A stretch of DNA of 64,000 nucleotides from the NCBI RefSeq assembly GCF_900312975.1, contig NZ_LT990039.1, forward strand, positions 1,674,001 through 1,738,000. The letters run 5' to 3'. The position numbers and the translations under genes were made by a program. The first letter of the stretch is position 1. Every line of letters begins with the position of its first letter. The notes under the pieces are model-generated. The model was not told the origin of the DNA, made no database searches, and saw only the letters and a program-made list of their open reading frames with translations. Below are positions 9,187 to 16,228 of this stretch, piece by piece. The DNA comes from Massilistercora timonensis (lineage in GTDB: Bacteria; Bacillota; Clostridia; Lachnospirales; Lachnospiraceae).

Positions 9187-9960
9187 ATGCCGAGAAAAGC
9201 GAGGCAGGAAAGCGGGACGGGATTTTATCATGTTATAGCCAGAGGGCTGGATAAAGAACCTGTTTTTCAGGCAGGGGCAGAAAAAAGGCGGATGCGGGAA
9301 ATCATCGGGGAAAATCTGGAGAAGTACCAGGTGTCTGTTTATGCTTATTGTCTGATGTCAAATCACATTCATCTGCTTGTCAAGGCAGATCTAAAAAACT
9401 TATCATTATTCATGGCTAAAATCTTAGCCAAGTATGCCCATTATTATAATTACAAACATCATCGGACCGGATATGTATTCCAGGGGCGATTCCGAAGCCA
9501 GTGTATCGAGAGCGAGGCGTATTTCTGGAATTGTCTGCGTTATGTTCATTTGAATCCTGTGAAGGCAAAGCTTTGTAAACGACCTGCAAGTTATCCTTAC
9601 AGCAGTATGGCTGAATATATGGATGTGAAGAAGCAATTGCTGTTAGATACAAAGAGTCGTGAAATGTTCCGCAGCAGGTTTTATCGCTGGAAGGAATTTG
9701 AGGAGTTCCACCGGGCAAGCTGCGGAGATTTTTTTATAGATATACGGGAAGAAGAATTTGCTCAGAGAAAAGCGATCGCGGAAGAAATTTTGCGGCAGCT
9801 GCAGGAAGAAAAAGGACTGTCTGCAGAAGAAATCCTTGACCAGGTGGAAATGCGGGATTTCTTTGAAAAAACATTGCGGGAAAGATTTGGGGTTTCAAAA
9901 GACAAAATCAGAAAGATCCGGGAAACAATTGAACGGGAGCTCGTTCGGAAGGAGAAATAA
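9187..9960 (+). CDS. REP-associated tyrosine transposase (Y1, HUH)
   Basis: A 257-residue single-strand transposase-like protein of the TnpA_REP/RAYT group. The N-terminal region (ESGTGFYHVIARG) and the HUH motif in MSNHIHLLVK identify the Y1 domain. The segment YVFQGRFRSQCIES and the conserved CLRYVHLNPVKAKL, which contains the candidate catalytic tyrosine, follow. The C-terminal extension of about 90 residues is charged and ends in a helix-turn-helix-like stretch (RFGVSKDKIRKIRE). It differs from IS200/IS605 TnpA in this extension and in having palindromes outside a two-gene element. The gene is intact with a good GGAGG ribosome site. Confidence 0.9.
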   Translation: MPRKARQESGTGFYHVIARGLDKEPVFQAGAEKRRMREIIGENLEKYQVSVYAYCLMSNHIHLLVKADLKNLSLFMAKILAKYAHYYNYKHHRTGYVFQGRFRSQCIESEAYFWNCLRYVHLNPVKAKLCKRPASYPYSSMAEYMDVKKQLLLDTKSREMFRSRFYRWKEFEEFHRASCGDFFIDIREEEFAQRKAIAEEILRQLQEEKGLSAEEILDQVEMRDFFEKTLRERFGVSKDKIRKIRETIERELVRKEK

Positions 9961-9966
9961 GCGGAA

Positions 9967-10027
9967 CGGGGACAGGGTATTTTCAATCTGGGACGTGGTA
10001 TTTTTAAAAATACCACGTCCCCAATTA
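9967..10027 (-). repeat. palindromic repeat, copy C (inverted)
   Basis: Reverse-oriented copy, seven bases after the transposase stop and directly upstream of cca. Confidence 0.9.
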
Positions 10028-10065
10028 AAAAAATATGGTATGATTAAAGGCATGGAGGGAACCGT

Positions 10066-11391
10066 ATGGATATGTTGAGGATAGATTTGCCGGAAAAAGT
10101 GAATCGTGTGATCGAAACTTTGCAGCAGCATGGTTTTGAAGCTTATGCAGTAGGGGGGTGTGTTCGGGATTCGATTTTGGGGCGGATGCCGGAAGACTGG
10201 GATATCACTACTTCTGCTCAGCCGGAGGAGGTCAAGGAGTTGTTTCACCGCACCATCGATACGGGGATCCAGCATGGGACTGTTACGGTGCGCATAAGCG
10301 GAGAAAGCTTTGAGGTGACCACATACCGGGTGGATGGGGAATACGAGGACGGACGCCATCCAAAGGAAGTGACTTTTACCAGCAGGCTGGAGGAAGACCT
10401 GCAGCGACGGGATTTTACCATCAACGCTATGGCGTATAATGAGAGGGACGGACTGGTAGATGTTTTTGGGGGGATCGAGGATCTGGAATCTGGCGTGATC
10501 CGGTGTGTGGGAAATCCGGAAGAACGGTTTTCTGAGGATGCCCTTCGGATCCTGCGGGGAGTCCGGTTTGCGGCACAGCTGGGATTTTCCCTGGATGAAG
10601 CAACTAGAGAAGGAATGCGAAACCTTGCTCCTACACTGAAAAAGATCAGCGCGGAGCGGATACAGGTTGAGTTGGTGAAAATGCTGGTTTCTGACCGGCC
10701 GGAGCTTCTGGGAGAAGCCTGTGAATTGGGGATCACCACCTGGTTCCTGCCGGAATTTGACCGGATGATGGAGACAGAGCAGGAAACACCCCATCACATG
10801 TATAATGTGGGGGAGCATACCCTGCATGCCATGAAAAATATACGCAGTGACAAAGTGCTGCGGCTGACCATGCTTCTCCACGATATGGGCAAGCCCGCAC
10901 TGAAGACTATAGATTCCGCGGGTCGGGCGCATTTTAAGAAACATGCCGCCGAGAGCGAGGTTTTGACCAGACAGATCTTGCGGAGGCTGAAGTTTGACAA
11001 TGACACGATCTATAAAGTCTGCAGGCTTGTGCATTTCCACGATTACCGGATGGAGGCAACCCAGCAGAATGTCCGCTGGGCGATGAACCGGATCGGGGAA
11101 GACCTGTTCCCGGCATATCTGGAAGTGCGGCGGGCGGATGTGCTGGCGCAGAGCATGTATAAGCGGGAAGAAAAGATTCGGAATCTAGATGAGATCGAGG
11201 CGCTGTATCAGAAGATAAAAGAAGAAGGGCAGTGCGTTTCCCTACGGACGCTGGCGGTATCAGGGAAAGACCTGCTGGAAGCAGGAATGACGCCGGGCAG
11301 GGAAATCGGCGAGAAACTGGAGGAATTGCTGGAGCTGGTGCTGGAATCTCCGGAACTTAACACCAAAGAAGAGCTGTTAAAGCATCTGTAA
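10066..11391 (+). CDS. cca: CCA tRNA nucleotidyltransferase
   Basis: Adds or repairs the 3' CCA end of tRNAs. The nucleotidyltransferase core is GGCVRDSILGRMPEDWDITT (about residues 28-47) with the DxD-type pair at EDWD, followed by the RRDFTINAMAYN motif and the RILRGVRFAAQLGF segment of class II CCA enzymes. An HD domain follows (LLHDMGKP). The 441-residue length fits the bacterial HD-containing form. The start ATG 10066 is preceded by GGAGGGAACCGT. It is flanked on both sides by reverse copies of the palindromic repeat. Confidence 0.93.
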   Translation: MDMLRIDLPEKVNRVIETLQQHGFEAYAVGGCVRDSILGRMPEDWDITTSAQPEEVKELFHRTIDTGIQHGTVTVRISGESFEVTTYRVDGEYEDGRHPKEVTFTSRLEEDLQRRDFTINAMAYNERDGLVDVFGGIEDLESGVIRCVGNPEERFSEDALRILRGVRFAAQLGFSLDEATREGMRNLAPTLKKISAERIQVELVKMLVSDRPELLGEACELGITTWFLPEFDRMMETEQETPHHMYNVGEHTLHAMKNIRSDKVLRLTMLLHDMGKPALKTIDSAGRAHFKKHAAESEVLTRQILRRLKFDNDTIYKVCRLVHFHDYRMEATQQNVRWAMNRIGEDLFPAYLEVRRADVLAQSMYKREEKIRNLDEIEALYQKIKEEGQCVSLRTLAVSGKDLLEAGMTPGREIGEKLEELLELVLESPELNTKEELLKHL

Positions 11392-11394
11392 ATT

Positions 11395-11455
11395 CAAAAA
11401 GGGACAGGGTATTTTCAATCTGGGACGTGGTATTTTTAAAAATACCACGTCCCCA
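11395..11455 (-). repeat. palindromic repeat, copy D (inverted)
   Basis: Reverse copy beginning three bases after the cca stop; its hairpin may also terminate cca transcription. Confidence 0.9.
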
Positions 11456-11522
11456 CTCATATTTCCCCTGGGGAGTTCATAAGTTTAGAGAGAATATGTG
11501 AGAGCGAGCGCAGGGGATTGGT

Positions 11523-12524
11523 ATGCAGGAATATGAGCGGTACGTGTTGGAACAATATGATATTGACGTCAACAGCACCCATAAGATCAGGGGTGCTGTT
11601 TTATGCGAGACGGATCAGGGGCCGTTCCTGCTGCGCGAGACGACGACAGCGCCGGCCAGGCTGCAGGCGCTGGGCGGGCTGTATGAAGACCTGCGCCGGC
11701 AGGGGTATCTGAATGTGGACGCTGTTGTTCCAAACAAAGTGGGAGAGTATGTTACTGTGCTGGAAGACGGCGGCCGTTATCTGCTGAAGCGCTGGTTCCA
11801 GGGGCGGGAATGCGACCTGCGCCGCCCGGCGGAGATCTTAAGCGCCTCGGGGAACCTGGCCAAACTTCACCTTCTGCTGCGGGGCGGGGAACGGGAAGGG
11901 CTGACGGCGGCGGAATCTCTGGAAGAGGAATACAGGCGGCATGACAGGGAATTGAAGAAGGTGCGTAAGTTTGTGCGGGAAATGTCTCCCAAAGGAGAAT
12001 TTGAGGCGGCCTTCCTGAAATATTTTGACCAGATGTACCAGTGGGCCTGTGCGGCGGAGGAGCTTCTGAAACAGTCTTCCTACAAAGCCTTTTATCAGGA
12101 AAGTATCCAAAGCGGTTATATTGTCCACGGAGAATACAACTATCACAACATCCTGATGATCCGGGACGGGTACGGGAGACAGGAAATCGCCACCGTCAAT
12201 TTTGAGCAGTACAAGAGCAATGTGCAGGTGGAGGATCTCTATTATTTCCTGCGGAAGGTGATGGAGAAGCAGGGCTGGAAGGAGCGCCTGGGAGACGGGA
12301 TGCTGAACGCCTACTCAGCCATCTCTCCTCTTGGGGAGCGGGAGGTGGAATATCTGAAGATCCGCCTGGCCTATCCTGAGAAATTTTGGAAGACAGCCAA
12401 CGCCTACTACCGTTCCAACAAGGCGTGGATCTCCGCCAAGAGTATTGAGAAGCTGACCACCGCCATTGCCCAGACCCGGGAGAAGGAGCGGTTTTTAAAT
12501 CAGATATTTTCTTTCCATTTATAA
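11523..12524 (+). CDS. CotS-family spore coat kinase-like protein
   Basis: A 333-residue member of the CotS/YutH/YsxE group, which has the aminoglycoside-phosphotransferase kinase fold and is associated with the spore coat. Visible landmarks are the glycine-poor N lobe with FLLRETTTAP, LAKLHLLLRGG, and the catalytic-loop equivalent VHGEYNYHNIL. The canonical HGD is HGE here, and the metal-binding DFD equivalent reads VNFEQYKSN, so both usual aspartates are replaced. It may be a pseudokinase. The gene stands alone between the cca region and the phosphoglucomutase promoter. Confidence 0.72.
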   Translation: MQEYERYVLEQYDIDVNSTHKIRGAVLCETDQGPFLLRETTTAPARLQALGGLYEDLRRQGYLNVDAVVPNKVGEYVTVLEDGGRYLLKRWFQGRECDLRRPAEILSASGNLAKLHLLLRGGEREGLTAAESLEEEYRRHDRELKKVRKFVREMSPKGEFEAAFLKYFDQMYQWACAAEELLKQSSYKAFYQESIQSGYIVHGEYNYHNILMIRDGYGRQEIATVNFEQYKSNVQVEDLYYFLRKVMEKQGWKERLGDGMLNAYSAISPLGEREVEYLKIRLAYPEKFWKTANAYYRSNKAWISAKSIEKLTTAIAQTREKERFLNQIFSFHL

Positions 12525-12540
12525 GATCCTGTTGTATAAT
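12512..12540 (+). promoter_or_regulatory. promoter upstream of phosphoglucomutase
   Basis: TTTCCA (12512-12517), 17-base spacer, TATAAT (12535-12540); overlaps the last codons of the CotS-like gene. Confidence 0.45.
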
Positions 12541-12569
12541 GGGAACATGAAAAACAGGAGGTGCCCAAA

Positions 12570-14303
12570 ATGGAATATCGTGAAAAATACGAGGAGTGGC
12601 TCAGCAATCCGTACTTTGATGAGGCGACAAAGGAAGAACTTCGCGCCATCGCCGGCGATGAGGGAGAGATCAAAGAGCGCTTCTATAAAGATCTGGAATT
12701 TGGAACCGCAGGCCTGCGAGGAGTGATCGGCGCGGGAACCAACCGGCTGAATATTTATACCGTCCGCAAGGCTACACAAGGACTGGCAAATTATATCTGC
12801 AAGAATAACGGACAGGACAAGGGCGTTGCCATTGCTTATGATTCCCGGCGGATGTCTCCGGAATTCGCGGATGAGGCGGCGCTTTGCCTGGCGGCCAACG
12901 GGATCAAAGCTTATGTGTTTGAGTCTCTGCGCCCCACGCCGGAGTTGTCCTACGCGGTGCGTTCTCTTGGCTGTATCGCCGGGATCAATATTACTGCCAG
13001 CCATAACCCGCCAGAATACAACGGCTACAAGGTATATTGGGAAGACGGGGCCCAGATCACACCGCCTCACGACAAAGGGATTATGGACGAGGTGCGGGCA
13101 GTCACCGATTATAATACGGTAAAGACGATGGATCTTGCCCAGGCGAAAGCGGCAGGGCGCTATCAGACTATTGGCGCCGAAGTGGACGACGGCTATATCA
13201 GTGAGCTGAAGAAGCAGGTGATCCACCAGGATGCCATCGACGCAGTGGGCAGTGAGCTGAAGATTGTTTACAGCCCGCTTCACGGGACCGGAAATATCCC
13301 GGCCAGGCGAATTTTAAGAGAATTGGGATTTAAGAACGTATATGTGGTGAAAGAACAGGAACTTCCGGACGGAGATTTCCCCACGGTTTCCTACCCCAAT
13401 CCGGAGGCCAAGGAGGCCTTTGAGCTGGGCCTTGGTCTGGCGAAAGAAGTGGACGCGGACCTGGTGCTCGCCACAGACCCGGACGCGGACCGTCTCGGCG
13501 TCTACGTGAAAGACAGTAAAACCGGCGAGTATAAGGAGCTTACAGGAAATATGTCCGGCTGCCTTCTGGCGGATTATGAGATCGGCCAGAGAAAAGAGCT
13601 CTATGGCCTGCCGGAGGACGGATATCTGATCAAGACCATCGTGACCTCCAACATGGCGGACGCCATCGCCAAATCTTACGGAGTAGGCCTGATCGAAGTG
13701 CTCACCGGATTCAAATACATCGGGCAGCAGATCCTGGGATTTGAAACCACCGGAAAGGGTCATTATCTCTTCGGATTTGAGGAGAGCTACGGCTGCCTGA
13801 TCGGCACCCACGCCAGAGACAAAGACGCCATCGTGGCCACAATGGCGCTGTGCGAGGCGGCGGCTTATTATAAAACTAAGGGAAAGACCCTGTGGGATGC
13901 CATGGTGGACATGTATGAGAAGTACGGCTATTACAAGGATGCCATCCAGTCCATCACGCTGAAGGGGATCGAAGGACTCCAGAAGATCCAGGAGATCCTG
14001 GAGACCCTGCGCAAGAACCCGCCGATGGAAGTGGGCGGCTATAAAGTAGTAAAGGCCCGGGATTACCAGGCAGATACCATCCGGGATATCGCCACCGGCG
14101 AAGTGACCTCCACCGGCCTTCCGTCTTCCAACGTGCTCTACTATGATCTGACCGATGACGCATGGCTGTGCGTAAGGCCTTCCGGAACCGAGCCGAAGGT
14201 GAAATTCTACTACGGGATCAAGGGAACTTCCCTGGAAGACGCGGATGAAAAGTCGGACAAACTGGGGAAAGAAGTCCTGGCAATGATCGACGCCATGCTG
14301 TAA
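12570..14303 (+). CDS. phospho-sugar mutase (phosphoglucomutase)
   Basis: An alpha-D-phosphohexomutase interconverting glucose-1-phosphate and glucose-6-phosphate, feeding the glgCD pathway. Family landmarks: FGTAGLRG near the N terminus, the phosphoserine loop ITASHNPPEYNGYKVYW, the metal loop ATDPDADRLGV, the sugar-binding loop FGFEESYG, and the phosphate site RPSGTEPKVKFYYG. ATG 12570 (578 codons with stop) is chosen because AGGAGGTG lies six bases upstream; a GTG at 12561 is inside that ribosome site. Phosphomannomutase activity is possible in this subfamily. Confidence 0.92.
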   Translation: MEYREKYEEWLSNPYFDEATKEELRAIAGDEGEIKERFYKDLEFGTAGLRGVIGAGTNRLNIYTVRKATQGLANYICKNNGQDKGVAIAYDSRRMSPEFADEAALCLAANGIKAYVFESLRPTPELSYAVRSLGCIAGINITASHNPPEYNGYKVYWEDGAQITPPHDKGIMDEVRAVTDYNTVKTMDLAQAKAAGRYQTIGAEVDDGYISELKKQVIHQDAIDAVGSELKIVYSPLHGTGNIPARRILRELGFKNVYVVKEQELPDGDFPTVSYPNPEAKEAFELGLGLAKEVDADLVLATDPDADRLGVYVKDSKTGEYKELTGNMSGCLLADYEIGQRKELYGLPEDGYLIKTIVTSNMADAIAKSYGVGLIEVLTGFKYIGQQILGFETTGKGHYLFGFEESYGCLIGTHARDKDAIVATMALCEAAAYYKTKGKTLWDAMVDMYEKYGYYKDAIQSITLKGIEGLQKIQEILETLRKNPPMEVGGYKVVKARDYQADTIRDIATGEVTSTGLPSSNVLYYDLTDDAWLCVRPSGTEPKVKFYYGIKGTSLEDADEKSDKLGKEVLAMIDAML

Positions 14304-14357
14304 ACGGTAAAAAATGCCGAAAAGCCTTGGAAATGCGGCGAAAAAAGAGAAATCTCC

Positions 14358-14386
14358 TTGACAAATAAGGGGAAAACGGGTATAAC
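14358..14386 (+). promoter_or_regulatory. sigma-A promoter of the HU gene
   Basis: TTGACA (14358-14363), 17-base spacer, TATAAC (14381-14386), with about 100 bases of leader before HU. Confidence 0.75.
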
Positions 14387-14487
14387 AGTAACTAAAGGCG
14401 GCGGAACACAGGGGTGTTGAAGCCGCTGTAAAATCTGTAGAATTAAAATAAGGGATTCTATGATGAAACAAGAGGAGGAAATTATCC

Positions 14488-14763
14488 ATGAACAAAACAG
14501 AATTAGTTGCAGCAATCGCAGACAAAGCGGAACTGTCCAAGAAAGACTCAGAGAAAGCTTTAAAGGCTTTTGTTGATGTAGTAACTGAGGAACTGAAGAA
14601 AGAGCACAAGATCCAGCTGGTTGGCTTCGGTACTTTCGAAGTTAGCAAGAGAGCTGCAAGAGAGGGAAGAAATCCTCAGACTGGCAAGACCATGAAGATC
14701 GCGGCTTGCAAGGCTCCTAAGTTCAAAGCTGGAAAAGCACTGAAGGACGCTGTTAATAAATAA
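14488..14763 (+). CDS. hup: HU-family DNA-binding protein
   Basis: A 91-residue nucleoid protein that bends and compacts DNA. It starts MNKTELVAAIADKAELSKKD and contains the family signature GFGTFEVSKRAAREGRNPQT, including the DNA-contacting beta arm, and ends KFKAGKALKDAVNK. It has its own strong promoter, an AGAGGAGG ribosome site and a clean terminator, as expected for an abundant protein. Confidence 0.97.
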   Translation: MNKTELVAAIADKAELSKKDSEKALKAFVDVVTEELKKEHKIQLVGFGTFEVSKRAAREGRNPQTGKTMKIAACKAPKFKAGKALKDAVNK

Positions 14764-14781
14764 TTGAAAGAGTTCTGTAAG

Positions 14782-14812
14782 GCAGAGAGTCGGCAAGGCT
14801 CTCTGCTTTTTT
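14782..14812 (+). terminator. intrinsic terminator after HU
   Basis: GCAGAGAG (14782-14789) pairs with CTCTCTGC (14799-14806), followed by six T. Confidence 0.85.
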
Positions 14813-14828
14813 CATTAAGGAGGAATTT

Positions 14829-15068
14829 ATGAGACTGGACAAATTTTTGAAGGTTTCCCGGCTAATCAAACGGCGGACGGTAGCCAATGAAGCCTGTGAC
14901 GCAGGCCGGGTGCTGGTCAATGGAACGGTGGCCAAGGCGTCGGTGAAGGTAAAACCGGGAGATGTGATCGAGATCCATTTCGGGACCAGGACGGTGAAGG
15001 TGGAGGTGCTGGATATCCAGGAGACCACCAAAAAAGAAGAAGCCAAGGAATTGTTCCGGTATCTGTAA
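14829..15068 (+). CDS. rqcP: S4-domain ribosome quality control protein RqcP
   Basis: A 79-residue S4 RNA-binding protein (YabO/RqcP, Hsp15-like) that acts with RqcH on stalled 50S subunits in Firmicutes. The S4 motif is visible as MRLDKFLKVSRLIKRRTVANEACDAGRV in two blocks, then VNGTVAKASVKVKPGD. The position between HU and yabP matches the conserved Firmicutes order. The ribosome site is AAGGAGGAATTT. Confidence 0.92.
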   Translation: MRLDKFLKVSRLIKRRTVANEACDAGRVLVNGTVAKASVKVKPGDVIEIHFGTRTVKVEVLDIQETTKKEEAKELFRYL

Positions 15069-15079
15069 TAAAGAAGAAC

Positions 15080-15108
15080 AACCTTTCATAAGATGATTAA
15101 GAAAGGTT
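15080..15108 (+). promoter_or_regulatory. hairpin sequestering the yabP ribosome site
   Basis: AACCTTTC (15080-15087) is complementary to GAAAGGTT (15101-15108). The 3' arm contains the GAAAGG ribosome site of yabP, so folding would mask it. No T run follows, so it is not a simple terminator. Confidence 0.4.
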
Positions 15109-15117
15109 GTGAGGCGC

Positions 15118-15402
15118 ATGGAAGAAAAAAATATACAGAAGAATCATAAACTAGTGGTAAACAACCGCAGGACCAGCCTTGTGACGGGAGTCCTGGATGT
15201 GCTGTCCTTTGATCTGGGGGAGGTGCTGCTGGAGACCCAGCAGGGGATGCTGATGGTCAAGGGATCGGATCTCCATGTCAACCGGCTGAGCCTGGAGAAG
15301 GGGGAGGTTGACCTGTCGGGAAATATTGACAGCATCGCCTACTCGGATGCCCAGCCGGGAGGGAAATCCGGCGAAAATCTGTTTTCCAAATTGTTCCGGT
15401 GA
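15118..15402 (+). CDS. yabP: sporulation protein YabP
   Basis: A 94-residue YabP-family protein with the typical core NNRRTSLVTGVLDVLSFD and QGMLMVKGSDLHVNRLSLEKG. In Bacillus yabP is expressed in the mother cell and is needed for spore cortex/forespore envelope morphogenesis with YabQ. ATG 15118 is preferred over GTG 15109, which is only two bases from the ribosome site. Its stop overlaps yabQ (GTGA). Confidence 0.92.
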   Translation: MEEKNIQKNHKLVVNNRRTSLVTGVLDVLSFDLGEVLLETQQGMLMVKGSDLHVNRLSLEKGEVDLSGNIDSIAYSDAQPGGKSGENLFSKLFR

Positions 15403-15761
15403 GCAGGATGCCACAGATCGGAGCGGAGGTTGCAGGATTTCTTCTGGCGGTGATCGCAGGCGGAGTGGCCCGGCTCTTGTATCAGAGTCTGGTCTGCTTC
15501 CGGGAGATGGCGAGGCATAGCTATCTTGCCATGGGGATCGAAGATATTCTGTACTGGATGGGGACGGCGGTTTATTTCTTTGTGCAGATTTACCATACAA
15601 GTTCTGGTGGTATCCGGTGGAGTTTTCTACTAGGATGTGTGGGTGGAGCAGCTTTTGCCTCGTTTCTAATTAAAAAAATCGAAAAAATCGAAAAAAAAAT
15701 CTACATGCGAAAACAGAATAAATTTTCTGAAAATCTTGCGGGGAAAAAGAAAAAAGGCTAA
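15399..15761 (+). CDS. yabQ: sporulation membrane protein YabQ
   Basis: A 120-residue membrane protein with hydrophobic segments at about 10-30, 45-65 and 73-92 and a very basic C-terminal tail (KKIEKIEKKIYMRKQNK). It matches YabQ in size, topology and position. YabQ is needed for spore cortex formation in Bacillus. The GTG start overlaps the yabP stop; an ATG three codons later is an alternative. Confidence 0.88.
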   Translation: MSRMPQIGAEVAGFLLAVIAGGVARLLYQSLVCFREMARHSYLAMGIEDILYWMGTAVYFFVQIYHTSSGGIRWSFLLGCVGGAAFASFLIKKIEKIEKKIYMRKQNKFSENLAGKKKKG

Positions 15762-15823
15762 GATATCTTTATTAGGGGTAAGTATAACATCGGAGTATTT
15801 CCGAAGAGGGTGAGTTAATAATT

Positions 15824-16147
15824 ATGAGTGGTATGAAGGAAAGACAGCGGAGAAGGCGGTCTAAAAGACGCGCCCGTCAGTACCGCCACAGCGTGCTGGC
15901 AGTATGCGCAGTTCTTGTATTTCTGGCGGCGGCTTTGTCAGTGAATGCGTTCCAGCTCCGGGCAAAAGCCCAGGAGTATCAGGTCCAGGAGACAGAACTG
16001 GCGGAACAGATTGAGGAAGAAAAAGAAAGGTCCGCACAGATCGATGATCTGGAGGACTATGTAGGCACAGATGAATATGTAGAAGAGGTCGCGAGAGAAA
16101 AATTTGGCCTGGTCCATGAAAATGAGATCATTTTTGAGGCAAAATAG
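15824..16147 (+). CDS. divIC: FtsB/DivIC-type septum formation initiator
   Basis: A 107-residue bitopic division protein. It has a strongly basic cytoplasmic N terminus (RQRRRRSKRRARQYR), a single membrane segment (about 24-45, VLAVCAVLVFLAAALSVNAF), then an extracytoplasmic coiled coil (QVQETELAEQIEEEKERSAQ), and ends with the family motif YVGTDEYVEEVAREKFGLV. It scaffolds the divisome with FtsL and DivIB. The order yabP-yabQ-divIC-spoIIE is the conserved one. Confidence 0.92.
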   Translation: MSGMKERQRRRRSKRRARQYRHSVLAVCAVLVFLAAALSVNAFQLRAKAQEYQVQETELAEQIEEEKERSAQIDDLEDYVGTDEYVEEVAREKFGLVHENEIIFEAK

Positions 16148-16164
16148 ACGCGGGTACAGAAGAT

Positions 16165-16196
16165 AAGCTTTGGGATGAAGATCCCAAAGCTTTTTT
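16165..16196 (+). terminator. intrinsic terminator after divIC
   Basis: AAGCTTTGGGAT (16165-16176), loop GAAG, ATCCCAAAGCTT (16181-16192) and a T run to 16196. Confidence 0.9.
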
Positions 16197-16228
16197 GTAT
16201 TTGGAAATCAATAAAGGGGAGAGTATAA

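Larger units (their letters stand above)
9111..10027 (+). mobile_element. RAYT unit flanked by inverted palindromic repeats
   Basis: The transposase gene at 9187-9960 is bracketed by copy B (forward) and copy C (reverse) of the same repeat, giving a 917-base unit with inverted ends. REP-associated tyrosine transposases are known to be linked to the palindromes they mobilise, and five other half-unit copies lie within 18 kb, so this is plausibly the source element. Confidence 0.7.

Noticed and set aside
13314-14648. Long open frame (444 codons) antisense to phosphoglucomutase and HU
   Set aside because: It runs opposite to two clear genes, has no ribosome site, and its sequence is explained by codon bias of the sense strand.
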